Part shown: positions 27,622 through 36,253 of the stretch, one piece after another
Numbering within the stretch: position 1 is the stretch's first letter
How the letters are laid out: every line of letters begins with the position of its first letter
Assembly: GCA_030054175.1 (NCBI GenBank)
Contig: JASGCM010000002.1
Coordinates: forward strand, 62,001-126,000
Direction of reading: 5' to 3'
Length of the DNA stretch: 64,000 nucleotides
DNA from: Alphaproteobacteria bacterium
GTDB taxonomy: Bacteria > Pseudomonadota > Gammaproteobacteria > Burkholderiales > Burkholderiaceae_C
Translations under genes and position numbers: made by a program
The notes under the pieces: model-generated
Seen by the model: the letters and a program-made list of their open reading frames with translations, nothing else
Databases searched by the model: none
Told to the model about the DNA's origin: nothing

Positions 27622-29151
27622 ATGGATCAAGTGTTTTTGCTGCACCCGGACGACGATGTTGCCATTGCCCGACAACAATTGTTGGGTGGCACGCGACTGC
27701 CCTCTGGGGCCAACTCACGCGGCCTCATTCCACCGGGCCACAAAGTGGCCCTGCGGGATCTGGTCGCAGGACATGCGGTGCGTCGATACAACCAGGTGAT
27801 CGGCTATGCATTGCACGACATCGGTGCCGGGGAACATGTGCATGTCCACAACCTGGGCTTGCGCGACGACAGCCTGAACACCGATCGCGATTACGCCTTT
27901 TGTGCCGACCTGCAACCTGAGCCCCGCCGGCAGGACGCATATTTTCAAGGCATCGTCCGACCGGACGGTCGTGTGGCTACCCGAAATTACATCGCCGTGC
28001 TCTCGACCGTGAACTGCTCGGCCACGGTGGCCCGCGCCATTGCCGATCATTTCTCACGCCGTCATCATCCTCAGGCCCTGGCCGACTTTCCCCAAGTCGA
28101 CGGCGTCATTGCGCTGACGCACGGTTCTGGCTGTGGCATGGACGGCGAGGGCGATGGTTTGCGCGTGCTCGAGCGAACGCTGGCGGGCTATGCCCGCCAT
28201 GCCAATTTGGGCGGTGTGCTGGTGGTTGGCTTAGGGTGCGAAGCCAACCAGGTCGATGTCTGGCTCCAGCGATCGCACCTGGCTGACGGCCCCTTGCTGC
28301 GCACGTTCAACATCCAAGACAGCGGTGGCACCACCCAAACCATCGAGCGCGGAATCGCACTGGTGCAACACATGCTGCCGGTGGCCAATGCCGTGTCGCG
28401 TCAACCTTGCAGCGCCAGCCACATCATGGTCGGCTTACAGTGCGGCGGCTCGGACGGTTACTCGGGCATCAGCGCCAACCCGGCCTTGGGCGCAGCCGTT
28501 GATCGACTGGTGGCGCACGGCGGTACCGCCATCCTCAGCGAAACCCCCGAGATCTATGGCGCCGAACACTTGCTGACTCGACGAGCTGTCCGTGTTGAAG
28601 TCGGTCAAAAACTGGTCCAACGCATCCGCTGGTGGGAGAACTACACCCGCATCAACGGCGGCAAGATGGACAACAATCCGTCCCCGGGCAATAAAAATGG
28701 CGGTCTGACGACTATATTTGAAAAGTCGTTGGGTGCCGTCGCCAAAGGCGGGACAACCAACTTACAGGCCGTTTACGAATACGCAGAACCGGTGACGGCC
28801 AACGGTTTCGTGTTCATGGACACACCGGGTTACGACCCGGTCAGTGCCACAGGTCAAGTCGCCGGGGGTGCCAACCTGATCTGTTTCACCACCGGCCGCG
28901 GTTCGGCCTATGGTTGCGCGCCCGCACCTTCTCTGAAGTTGTCGACCAATAGCGCCTTGTACCAACGCCAAAAGGATGACATTGACATCAATTGCGGTGA
29001 AGTGATCGATGGACAGATTGATATCGACGCAATGGGTCAATTGATTTTTGAGACTATTTTGGAAACTGCCAGCGGAAAAGCCACGCGCAGTGAGTCGCAC
29101 GGCTATGGCCAAAACGAGTTTGTGCCGTGGCAGTTGGGTGCGGTAATGTGA
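27622..29151 (+). CDS. UxaA family hydrolyase (altronate dehydratase-like)
   Basis: A 509-aa protein with both domains of UxaA/GarD: an N-terminal SAF domain (residues 1-90, KVALRDLVAGHAVRRYNQVIG and GEHVHVHNLG) and a C-terminal dehydratase domain (from about 115: RPDGRVATRNYIAVLSTVNC, HGSGCGMDGEG, GLGCEANQVD, GLQCGGSDGYSGISANP, GGLTTIFEKSLGAVAKGGT). The cysteines probably bind iron or an Fe-S cluster. The start is ATG 27622, 11 bp after the SDR. UxaA-type enzymes dehydrate altronate, but homologues linked to aldonate dehydratases handle other acids, so altronate should not be assumed. It is the last gene of the operon. Confidence 0.9.
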   Translation: MDQVFLLHPDDDVAIARQQLLGGTRLPSGANSRGLIPPGHKVALRDLVAGHAVRRYNQVIGYALHDIGAGEHVHVHNLGLRDDSLNTDRDYAFCADLQPEPRRQDAYFQGIVRPDGRVATRNYIAVLSTVNCSATVARAIADHFSRRHHPQALADFPQVDGVIALTHGSGCGMDGEGDGLRVLERTLAGYARHANLGGVLVVGLGCEANQVDVWLQRSHLADGPLLRTFNIQDSGGTTQTIERGIALVQHMLPVANAVSRQPCSASHIMVGLQCGGSDGYSGISANPALGAAVDRLVAHGGTAILSETPEIYGAEHLLTRRAVRVEVGQKLVQRIRWWENYTRINGGKMDNNPSPGNKNGGLTTIFEKSLGAVAKGGTTNLQAVYEYAEPVTANGFVFMDTPGYDPVSATGQVAGGANLICFTTGRGSAYGCAPAPSLKLSTNSALYQRQKDDIDINCGEVIDGQIDIDAMGQLIFETILETASGKATRSESHGYGQNEFVPWQLGAVM

Positions 29152-29446
29152 GTTTGATGTTGATTTAATCATTTAATACGATGTATATTATGTTAAGTTA
29201 AATGTGAATCAACGGATTTACACCCCCCGAATCTGACCCCTTGCTTAAGCACACCGAAACGACCCCTTTGCACGGATCCGGTTCAAACAGACGTGCCAAA
29301 GATCAATTAATTGCTCAAATACAACAATGAAATAATACTCATCAATTATTTCAGTCATAATTGCAGTGTTCGGTTCGAAATTTTGCCGAGCGGTTTTGCT
29401 GGCCTCAGGGTCAGTTGTCCACTTGTTTGACTTCGAAGGTGAACCC
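29152..29446. other. AT-rich intergenic region
   Basis: The 295 bp between the dehydratase stop and the lipoprotein start are clearly AT-richer than the rest of the window (for example ATGTATATTATGTTAAG near 29180). I see no ORF with a family match, tRNA or IS end. It must contain the lipoprotein promoter; AAGGTG precedes ATG 29447. Confidence 0.5.
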
Positions 29447-30487
29447 ATGCACAGCCTCATTGGCAGCACACTGATCCGCCGTCCACTCTCCCGATCCGCT
29501 CTTTGGCTGACCCTGGCTCTGGCTGGTTTGCTGCAAGCCTGTGGGGGTGGTGGCGTGAGCAACGATTTGCCGATTGCTCAATGTATACCCAAAACCAGGG
29601 CGTTGGCGGCATGCGAAACTTTCGATTCCTGTAATGCATGGACCATGGATTCGTCGGATTTCGACACCGATTGGGTCAGTTCTTCTGCCAACTTCACGTC
29701 GATGGCCGTTGATGCCAACGGCCTGTTTTACATATCCCAAAGCAACAAAGGCGTCACCGGCATCGCCAATATCACCAAGTCCAGTGGCATCTCTTACAGC
29801 ACGGTTTACGGCCCTGACTTCATTGAAGGCTACGCGTCTTCTCCGGGCGGTCTGGCCACCGACACTTGCGGCAATACGTATTTCACCGATACCGGCAGAC
29901 AGCAAATTTATCGCACCAGATCAGGTTCGACCAAGCTGATCAGCAGCCTCACCATCCCCAGTCCCAAAGCGATGACATCTGACGAAGTCGGTAATTTGTT
30001 TGTTGCTGCCAAAATAGCCAACAGCAATTTCAGCATCCAGAAGTTGTCGACTCAAGGGGTCGCCACCACTGTCAAGTCCAATTTAAGCCAAGAGGTCCTC
30101 AGTCTGACCTACAGCCCCAAAAAAGGGCGCATTTACTATATCAACGGATCCAATGAGCTCAGATGGTTTGATCCTGCAACGCCCAACACAGAAACCCTTA
30201 TTTCATTGTCATTCACCCCCTTGGAAGTGGTCTCTGACGCCTTGGGCAATCTTTATGTGCTGCAAAAAACAACCCGATCAGGCGTCACCACCTACGGAAT
30301 TTCTCGCCTCAGTTGGGACAGCCAACTTTCACAGCTTTCGAGTACCATCCGAACTGTCCTGCCGACGGCGTTGTCTACCGATAAACTGGTTTTGCCCTCG
30401 TCCCTCACGCTCGGCGATTCCGGGTCAATTTTCGTGTTTGACATCGACATGAACGAACCCAAACTGCGGATGTTCACCCCCCAGTGA
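29447..30487 (+). CDS. Lipoprotein with NHL/SMP-30-like beta-propeller repeats
   Basis: A 346-aa secreted lipoprotein. The signal peptide ALWLTLALAGLLQAC ends at lipobox Cys32, followed by a Gly tract (GGGG). The mature part has repeated blade-like strands: VDANGLFYISQSNKGVTGI, SPGGLATDTCGNTYFTDTGRQQI, PSPKAMTSDEVGNLFVAAK, YSPKKGRIYYINGSNEL and VVSDALGNLYVLQK. These fit an NHL/SMP-30-type propeller of about five to six blades. Ser and Thr content is high and the local GC is low compared with the flanking operons. The start at ATG 29447 follows AAGGTG. The function is unknown, possibly ligand binding or an extracellular scaffold. Confidence 0.75.
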   Translation: MHSLIGSTLIRRPLSRSALWLTLALAGLLQACGGGGVSNDLPIAQCIPKTRALAACETFDSCNAWTMDSSDFDTDWVSSSANFTSMAVDANGLFYISQSNKGVTGIANITKSSGISYSTVYGPDFIEGYASSPGGLATDTCGNTYFTDTGRQQIYRTRSGSTKLISSLTIPSPKAMTSDEVGNLFVAAKIANSNFSIQKLSTQGVATTVKSNLSQEVLSLTYSPKKGRIYYINGSNELRWFDPATPNTETLISLSFTPLEVVSDALGNLYVLQKTTRSGVTTYGISRLSWDSQLSQLSSTIRTVLPTALSTDKLVLPSSLTLGDSGSIFVFDIDMNEPKLRMFTPQ

Positions 30488-30511
30488 AGACTGGGGCCAT
30501 CACATCCGCCC

Positions 30512-31222
30512 TCACCTTTTGACGGGTCTTAAGGCGGCACGGATCAGAGCCGCCGATTCGGGATGCTGTCCGTTGACTGCAAAATCCAGGGCGGACAATC
30601 CAAACTGGTTTTTCAGTTTGACGTCTGCGCCCTCCTCCAGCAACAGTTTGGTCACGCCGGGGTTGCCGTAGTGGGCGGCCATCATGAGCGGCGTGGTGCC
30701 GTTGGGTGATTCGGCATCGATGTAGGCGTGTTTCTCTAGCAACAACTTGACCACTTCTGCATGTCCGCTGGTGGCGGCGTAGTGCAGTGGCGTCCATCCG
30801 GTCTTGTTCACATCGGCTCCACGGGCCAGCAGCTGTTCAACCAGCCGAAGTCGTCCTTTGAGCGCCGCCAACATCAAAGGGGTTTCAGCACTGGGATTGA
30901 GCTGGTTGACCTGGATGGTCGGCCAAGCGATCAAGGCCTCGGCCACTTTCAGGGCATCTTTTTGAAGAGCCAGACTCAGTGCAGGCTGCAAGTCGGGTGA
31001 TGGCGTATTGGGGTCAAAACCTCTTTTCAACAGGCTTTCGACTGTCTCAGCCTGATCGAATTCGATGGCCCTGAAAAATTGTTCGTAAGATTGAGCCTGT
31101 GCAGAAGAAAACCCAACAAAAACAAGACTCAATAAGCAAAAATTAAGGTATTGAATGAATTTTATCGAACCACTGCCACGGATCCAATGGATAAAATTAA
31201 AGTTATTCATAATCAATGACAT
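30512..31222 (-). CDS. Ankyrin-repeat protein with signal peptide
   Basis: A 236-aa protein with an N-terminal hydrophobic segment (FIQYLNFCLLSLVFVGFSSAQA) reading as a signal peptide cleaved after AQA, then five to six ankyrin repeats. Examples are AETPLMLAALKGRLRLVEQLLARGADVN, GWTPLHYAATSGHAEVVKLLLEKHA, GTTPLMMAAHYGNPGVTKLLLEEGADV and GLSALDFAVNGQHPESAALI. It is a probable periplasmic protein-protein interaction module. Neither ATG 31222 nor ATG 31210 has a good ribosome site, so the start is uncertain. It lies 12 bp downstream of tatD on the same strand and may be the last gene of that operon. Confidence 0.85.
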   Translation of the reverse strand: MSLIMNNFNFIHWIRGSGSIKFIQYLNFCLLSLVFVGFSSAQAQSYEQFFRAIEFDQAETVESLLKRGFDPNTPSPDLQPALSLALQKDALKVAEALIAWPTIQVNQLNPSAETPLMLAALKGRLRLVEQLLARGADVNKTGWTPLHYAATSGHAEVVKLLLEKHAYIDAESPNGTTPLMMAAHYGNPGVTKLLLEEGADVKLKNQFGLSALDFAVNGQHPESAALIRAALRPVKR

Positions 31223-31234
31223 ATTTTGATTGGC

Positions 31235-32035
31235 TCATGTTGTCGAGGTGATTCGATGGAACAAACGCTGGGTGTTTTCGAATGTGATGCGTCCCATCTC
31301 CAAGGGGTCCAAGCCGCGAATCTCAGCCAACTGGCGCGCCACCCAGGGCACCAAAGACGGGTCATTGGTTTTGCCCCGATGCGGGGCGGGGGCCAGGTAG
31401 GGGCTGTCGGTTTCGATCAACATACGATCGAGCGGTACCCAACGCGCCAGATCACGCAAATCCTGGGCATTTTTGAAGGTCACAATGCCCGAAAAAGAGA
31501 TGTAAAAACCCAAATCCAAGGCGGCACGAGCCACTTCGGCGGTTTCTGTGAAGCAATGAAATACCCCGCCCACGCTGCCGCTTGACCCGTCTTCCCCCTC
31601 TTCTTTCAACAGCGTCAAGGTATCGGCCGACGCCGCCCGGGTATGGATGACCAAGGGCAAGCCCAGGGTTCGCGCCGCACGGATATGACGGCGAAAGCGC
31701 TGACGTTGCCACTCCATGTCGGCCAGACTGCGTTCACCCAACCGGTAGTAATCGAGCCCCGTCTCACCGATGGCAACCACTTTGTCTCGCTTCCCCATGT
31801 CCAGCAACTGCTCCAAGCTGGGGTCGATGACTTGGTCTTCATCGGGGTGCACGCCCGCCGTGCACCAGAAATTATCATGGGCCATGGCCAAGGCATGCAC
31901 CTGCTCAAAGGTCTCGACTTTGGTTGAAATGAGCAAAGCGCGCTCAACCCCGGCCTGCGACATCTGACGACGGATCTCGTCCAATCGGGTCATCAACTCG
32001 GGGAAATTCAAATGACAATGTGAATCGAAATACAT
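31235..32035 (-). CDS. TatD family metal-dependent hydrolase (YcfH-like)
   Basis: A 266-aa TatD/YcfH deoxyribonuclease-family protein with a two-metal TIM barrel. Metal ligands are seen in FDSHCHLNF (residues 3-11), the Glu in GETGLDYYR, the His in LVIHTRAA and the Asp in IETDSPYLAP. The start at ATG 32035 gives the canonical MYFDSHCHL N-terminus. It follows holB after 15 bp, keeping the tmk-holB-tatD order known from many proteobacteria. Confidence 0.92.
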   Translation of the reverse strand: MYFDSHCHLNFPELMTRLDEIRRQMSQAGVERALLISTKVETFEQVHALAMAHDNFWCTAGVHPDEDQVIDPSLEQLLDMGKRDKVVAIGETGLDYYRLGERSLADMEWQRQRFRRHIRAARTLGLPLVIHTRAASADTLTLLKEEGEDGSSGSVGGVFHCFTETAEVARAALDLGFYISFSGIVTFKNAQDLRDLARWVPLDRMLIETDSPYLAPAPHRGKTNDPSLVPWVARQLAEIRGLDPLEMGRITFENTQRLFHRITSTT

Positions 32036-32050
32036 GGTCTGAAAAAAAGA

Positions 32051-33055
32051 TCAATCGGGACGCATGGCCAGCCGCGCCCTCACTGCCCAAGCCTGCAATT
32101 GCAAACCGGCGTTGTAGGGGTGTTCAACATGGCGCACCAAAGCCTGCAATTCTGCGGCCCACAATGCCGCCCTGCGCGGCGAAGGGCTTTTGGGCAAGTG
32201 CTGGGGCTGGAAAAAGCGCGGCGCGGCCCCTAGACTCAGAGCCAACAGGTCGTGACACAGCTTTTGCAAACTGGCCAAGCCCTCGGTGGGCGAGAGCAAT
32301 TCCAACAAACCCGCCTGGCCGCGCGCCAGTTGACGTGGCCATTGACTCCATTGTTCCGCACTCAGACCGTCGCGCACCCGATCCAGCACCCAATTCGGAC
32401 GCCCCCCGCTGGCACGCCACAAGACTTCGGCCTGCTCGGACGGCACCCCCTGAACGTTCAACCAAGCCAGGGCTTCAGCGTCATCGGGAACTTGCATGGC
32501 GTGGCTTTGACAACGGCTGCGGATGGTCGGCAACAGTTGATGCACCGAATCGGTGGTCAGCACGAAGCGGGTATCCCCAGGGGGCTCTTCCAGTGTTTTG
32601 AGCAAGGTGTTGGCCGTGATGGCATTCATGCGATCGGCCGGGTGGATGAAGACCACCTGACCGCGTGAGCCCAGATGAGTGGTTTGACTGAAGGCCACCA
32701 TTTGGCGCGCCGCTTCGACCCGGATGTCCTTGCTGGGTTTGCGCTTTTTATCGTCCAACTCTTGTTGGGTTTTTTCGTCCAGCGGCCACCCCAGCGACAA
32801 ACTGTGGGTTTCTGGCATCAAGGTGCATAAGTCGGCGTGGGTGTGTCGATCAAAACCCAGGCAACTGGGGCACAAGCCGCAGGCGCCATCATCATGGGGC
32901 TGGGCGCACAACCAGGCCTTGGCCAATGCCGAAGCCAATTCGTACTGCCCCAGACCCGAAGGGCCTTGCAACAGCCAGGCGTGCCCTTGACGCATGAGCA
33001 GGCTGCGCAACTGGCGTTGCAGCCAAGGGGCCAAAGGGGCGGTGGATTCGAGCAT
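32051..33055 (-). CDS. holB: DNA polymerase III subunit delta'
   Basis: A 334-aa clamp-loader subunit. The N-terminal AAA+ segment WLLQGPSGLGQYELASALA carries a degenerate P-loop without the Lys, as usual for delta', which does not hydrolyse ATP. The zinc-binding cysteines are in GACGLCPSCLGFD, and VVFIHPADRMNAITANTLLKTLEEPP with LTTDSVHQLLPTIRSRCQ (SRC motif) are diagnostic. The start at ATG 33055 lies 3 bp after the tmk stop. It acts in the replisome to help load the beta clamp. Confidence 0.92.
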   Translation of the reverse strand: MLESTAPLAPWLQRQLRSLLMRQGHAWLLQGPSGLGQYELASALAKAWLCAQPHDDGACGLCPSCLGFDRHTHADLCTLMPETHSLSLGWPLDEKTQQELDDKKRKPSKDIRVEAARQMVAFSQTTHLGSRGQVVFIHPADRMNAITANTLLKTLEEPPGDTRFVLTTDSVHQLLPTIRSRCQSHAMQVPDDAEALAWLNVQGVPSEQAEVLWRASGGRPNWVLDRVRDGLSAEQWSQWPRQLARGQAGLLELLSPTEGLASLQKLCHDLLALSLGAAPRFFQPQHLPKSPSPRRAALWAAELQALVRHVEHPYNAGLQLQAWAVRARLAMRPD

Positions 33056-33058
33056 GCT

Positions 33059-33727
33059 TCAGGACTGCAGGGCGGGGGGGACCTGCACCATGATCGAGAG
33101 CTTGCCACGGCCAATCAACTCACGGGTGAGCTGCTGCCACACCTGATGGCGTTGCAAACTGGCATCGAGGGTGATGAAGCGTTGCGGATCGAGTTGGACC
33201 CGGCGTTCATAACCCTGGTGCACCGCCTGGAAAAATCCCAGCGGCTGCGACTCAAAGCGATCAGGCACTCGGGCATCGGCCAAGCGTTGGGCGGCGATGG
33301 CCGGGTCGAGCCTGAACCAGACCGTCAGATCGGGTTGGCGCAAGGCGCCGGCCGGCGTGGCCTGTACCCAGCGTTCCAACTGGATCAAAACATCCCAATC
33401 ATTACCCCGACCACCGCCCTGGTACGCAAACGTGGCGTCGGTGTAGCGGTCACACAGCACCACATCGCCACGCGCCAAGGCGGGTTCGATCACCTGTTGC
33501 AGGTGATCGCGCCGGGCGGCAAACACCAACAATGCCTCGGTCAATGGATCCATGGGCTGGTGCAACACCATCTCGCGCAGCGACTCGGCCAACGCTGTGC
33601 CACCGGGCTCACGCGTCAGAGACACCTGTCGACCCTGTTGTCGAAACAGCTCCGCCAAACCCTGAATGTGGGTGGACTTGCCGGCCCCATCGATGCCTTC
33701 AAAACTGATGAACAAACCTTGCGCCAT
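33059..33727 (-). CDS. tmk: Thymidylate kinase
   Basis: A 222-aa dTMP kinase (dTMP + ATP to dTDP + ADP). P-loop [14 protein letters not shown] is at residues 8-21, [15 protein letters not shown] contains the DRX-like base-binding region, [16 protein letters not shown] is the Asp-Arg motif, and a LID segment follows (RVPDRFES). The start was placed at ATG 33727 ([11 protein letters not shown]), 4 bp after the mltG stop; the longer frame reads into mltG. Confidence 0.94.
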   Translation of the reverse strand: MAQGLFISFEGIDGAGKSTHIQGLAELFRQQGRQVSLTREPGGTALAESLREMVLHQPMDPLTEALLVFAARRDHLQQVIEPALARGDVVLCDRYTDATFAYQGGGRGNDWDVLIQLERWVQATPAGALRQPDLTVWFRLDPAIAAQRLADARVPDRFESQPLGFFQAVHQGYERRVQLDPQRFITLDASLQRHQVWQQLTRELIGRGKLSIMVQVPPALQS

Positions 33728-33731
33728 GGCG

Positions 33732-34769
33732 CTATTGTGCCTTGCCCTGAGCGCTCTGGCGACGCAATTGGTAGCGCTCGACGGCGGCATTGTGAGCGGC
33801 CAAATCGTCGCTGAATTGGCTGCTGCCGTCGCCTCTGGCGACGAAGTAAAGCGCGCGGCTGCTGGCGGGTTGCACTGCGGCCATCAAAGAGGCCTTGCCG
33901 GGCAAGGCGATCGCCGTGGGGGGCAGCCCGATGCGGGTGTAGGTGTTCCAAGGGTGATCGGTGCGCAGGTGGATGCGCTTGAGGTTGCCGTCAAAAGTCG
34001 GCCCCAAGCCATAAATCACCGTGGGGTCGGTTTGCAAGGGCATTTGGACGCGCAAGCGGTTGTGAAACACCGAGGAAATCATGGCCCGGTCACCGGCTCG
34101 TCCAGTCTCTTTCTCGATGATGCTGGCCAATATCAGTGCTTGCTCTGGGGTTTGCAGTCGTTGGACTGGGGCACGGGCCTGCCAGGCTTGCGCCAAATGT
34201 TTGTCCATGGCCCGCAAAGCCCGTTGGTAGATACGCAGATCAGGACTGCCCTTGCCGTAGGTGTAGGTGTCGGGATAAAAGCGCCCCTCGGCGGTCAGCC
34301 CAGCTCGCCCGAGTCGTGCCATCAATTCGGCATCGCTCAGGCCCAGGGTGTCATGGCGCAAGCCCTCGGATTGGTCGATCAGGCGACGCATTTGGGCCAA
34401 CGTCCAGCCCTCAGGCACCGTCAAAGCGCGCAGGCTTTCGTCGCCACGCACCAGTTTTTGCAGCAAAAACCAGGGGCTGGTTTCGCGCCCCAATTCATAG
34501 CTGCCGGCGCGCAAACGGCGGGCCTGCCCGCTGAGGCGAAACATCAGCCACAGGGCCTGGGGCGACACCTCAACCCCGCTGTCTGTCACGGCCTGAGCCA
34601 CGCCGCGCACCGATGTGCCGGGCTCTATCGATAAATCCACCGTGTCGGCGGTCAAGCGCATGGGGGCCATCAACCAATACATCACCAGTGCCAGGACCAA
34701 AAAGATGCCGGTGCTCAGCCCCAACAGCCAGCGGGTGAGTTTGTTGCGGTTTTGAGTCCTTCTTGCCAT
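33732..34769 (-). CDS. mltG: Endolytic transglycosylase MltG
   Basis: A 345-aa inner-membrane lytic transglycosylase that cleaves nascent glycan strands. One N-terminal membrane helix ([20 protein letters not shown]) is followed by the LysM-like and YceG domains. The catalytic Glu lies in [16 protein letters not shown], and [18 protein letters not shown] is a strong YceG signature. The first 57 bp of the gene and its upstream region lie in the left copy of a 113-bp duplication (34713-34825). Only the left copy keeps the working mltG start (ATG 34769); the right copy has a stop after two further codons. Confidence 0.93.
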   Translation of the reverse strand: MARRTQNRNKLTRWLLGLSTGIFLVLALVMYWLMAPMRLTADTVDLSIEPGTSVRGVAQAVTDSGVEVSPQALWLMFRLSGQARRLRAGSYELGRETSPWFLLQKLVRGDESLRALTVPEGWTLAQMRRLIDQSEGLRHDTLGLSDAELMARLGRAGLTAEGRFYPDTYTYGKGSPDLRIYQRALRAMDKHLAQAWQARAPVQRLQTPEQALILASIIEKETGRAGDRAMISSVFHNRLRVQMPLQTDPTVIYGLGPTFDGNLKRIHLRTDHPWNTYTRIGLPPTAIALPGKASLMAAVQPASSRALYFVARGDGSSQFSDDLAAHNAAVERYQLRRQSAQGKAQ

Positions 34770-34825
34770 GCCAATCTTTCACTCGGCATGATAATTCAGC
34801 CCTGTCTGATTTCCCACAACCCGCC
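34713..34825. repeat. 113-bp direct repeat, left copy (mltG 5' end plus ygfZ start region)
   Basis: This sequence matches 36141-36253 at roughly 90 percent (about 10 mismatches by eye, no gaps). It contains the functional mltG start on the minus strand. The ygfZ start it carries is ruined: CTG instead of ATG at the position equivalent to 36230. Its right end (ACAACCCGCC) is where the inserted gene segment begins. Confidence 0.85.
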
Positions 34826-34829
34826 TTGA

Positions 34830-36056
34830 TTGAACTTTGCCGGAATCACGGGAGTCGTCAGGGAAATTCAACTCCAATCAAACTTTGCGGACCTCGGGGG
34901 ACTCGGGGCAGTTAGCACCCGACGTGCCCTCAGTAATGTCGCACCGCTTTACGAGGCCCTTAGATTGCACCCAAATGCCACGGAACATGAAGTGGCAACT
35001 GCCTCCAGAGTGATCGACCAGCTTAGACTGCGGCAAGAAGGCGCTGCGCCAGCACCCGACAACGGTGACAACGGTGACACCGGTGGTCCTTTTGACACGT
35101 TAAAACAGGTCTACCAGGATTTGCGTGGTACCAGTGCCACCTTTGCCAAGGTGGATTTGTCGACGACCTCGCGTGAGATGCTAGAGCGTTTGCGCAATGA
35201 TGTGCAGCTGGCGACCCTTCCCTATACAGTGCGGCGGCCTGAAGACTCAGGGGTAGACCTTGTGGCCACCACAGATTTTGCCGAGAAACTCAATGCCCGG
35301 TTGCAAACGCAGCTGCAAGGGGTATGGGGGACTCCTGTGCCCAGTGGTGCGATCCCTAACCAGGGCGATCCTGCCCTTTTGGGGCAGTTCATCGACCGCA
35401 GGTCGGGACTGACCGCCAATGTGCTGGTGGACTCAGGCAAAAAAGAAATCAAAGTGGTGTTCGGCGGGACCACAGCAGGCTTGGTCAAAAGCGACAGTTT
35501 TTTCACACGCTGCAAAGACAACTTTGTCAGCACCCTGAGCCAGTGGAGCAGCAACCTCAAGGTGGGACTGGGTTTCAAGGCCCATTCCCTGAAGCAGGCG
35601 GCCAATCTGACGGCGCAGGTGGTGGAATTGGTTCAAACTGATCCCGCTTACCGGAACCAGGACTACACCGTCAGTACAGTGGGCCATGGGCAAGGATCTT
35701 CCGAGGCGGTTTTTGCGGCCTTGTCGTTGGATGTGCCGTTGAAAGCCACAGGCTTTTCCTCGGCTGACCTGAGTGGGCGTTTGGTGCGCGGGTTGCCTGA
35801 GGCGAACGTGGCGCGCGCCAAGGAACTGGTCAGCCATGTCCATGTGAGGGGTGACATTGTGCCCAATTTGCGCTGGGTGATGCACCACATGCGGCCTCTG
35901 GGTCAGGAGTCGGTGGTCCCCGCCTTGGGTGCTGCCGGGCCGCTGAGCCGAAATGATGAATTCGCCACCCACATCACGGCGCATCTGAATACGCTTCTGG
36001 CTGGGTTGCCCCAGGCCCAGGCCCAAGCCCAGCCTGATCAAATCGGCGGACAGTGA
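34830..36056 (+). CDS. Unknown protein with lipase-3-like region, inserted between mltG and ygfZ
   Basis: A 408-aa protein I cannot name. The middle and C-terminal half resembles class 3 lipase/alpha-beta hydrolase folds: KKEIKVVFGGTTAG as the oxyanion strand, VSTVGHGQGSSEAVFAALSL as the nucleophile elbow and VHVRGDIVPNLR as the acid-strand equivalent. At the elbow Gly287 stands where lipases have Ser (GHSxG), so it is probably not a normal hydrolase. An acidic Pro/Asp/Gly linker lies near residues 75-87. No signal peptide is seen. The only start is TTG 34830, immediately after an in-frame TGA and without a clear Shine-Dalgarno, so the 5' end may be truncated. The C-terminus ends in QPDQIGGQ, shared with the 50-codon ORF downstream. 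It is an effector- or toxin-like candidate only. Confidence 0.6.
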   Translation: MNFAGITGVVREIQLQSNFADLGGLGAVSTRRALSNVAPLYEALRLHPNATEHEVATASRVIDQLRLRQEGAAPAPDNGDNGDTGGPFDTLKQVYQDLRGTSATFAKVDLSTTSREMLERLRNDVQLATLPYTVRRPEDSGVDLVATTDFAEKLNARLQTQLQGVWGTPVPSGAIPNQGDPALLGQFIDRRSGLTANVLVDSGKKEIKVVFGGTTAGLVKSDSFFTRCKDNFVSTLSQWSSNLKVGLGFKAHSLKQAANLTAQVVELVQTDPAYRNQDYTVSTVGHGQGSSEAVFAALSLDVPLKATGFSSADLSGRLVRGLPEANVARAKELVSHVHVRGDIVPNLRWVMHHMRPLGQESVVPALGAAGPLSRNDEFATHITAHLNTLLAGLPQAQAQAQPDQIGGQ

Positions 36057-36146
36057 CCTGCCTCTCGGTCCGAGGCAGCCCAGTTCTGCTCCAGACCGAT
36101 GGCTGTGACGACGCAGCAAAGGCGGACGCGATCCGATCGGGCTCAG
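35989..36146. repeat. 3'-end module, copy 1 (C-terminal codons plus downstream non-coding DNA)
   Basis: From AATACGCTTCTGGC to GCTCAG this stretch aligns with 37315-37453. It covers the last 22 codons of the unknown protein and about 90 bp beyond its stop, with small indels. The conserved non-coding words include ACCGATGGCT and GACGACGCAGCAAA. Similarity extends past the stop, so this is a duplicated DNA unit and not only a protein motif. Confidence 0.75.
36058..36078 (+). terminator. Hairpin just after the unknown gene
   Basis: CTGCCTC-TCGGTCC-GAGGCAG is a perfect 7-bp stem 2 bp after the TGA of the unknown gene. There is no T-run. The related module downstream has a different stem at about the same place (GTCCAGA/TCTGGAC near 37389-37408), so structure there may be kept while sequence is not. 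Confidence 0.35.
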
Positions 36147-36253
36147 TCCCAACAGCCAGTGGGTGAGTTTGTTGTGGTTTTTAGTCCCTCATGCCATGCC
36201 AACCTTTCACTCGGCATGATAATTCAGCCATGTCTGATTTCGCACAACCCGCC
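36141..36253. repeat. 113-bp direct repeat, right copy
   Basis: Partner of 34713-34825. This copy holds the working ygfZ start (ATG 36230). Its remnant of the mltG 5' end is dead: after ATG on the minus strand the frame meets a stop two codons later. The two copies bracket the inserted unknown gene. Confidence 0.85.
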
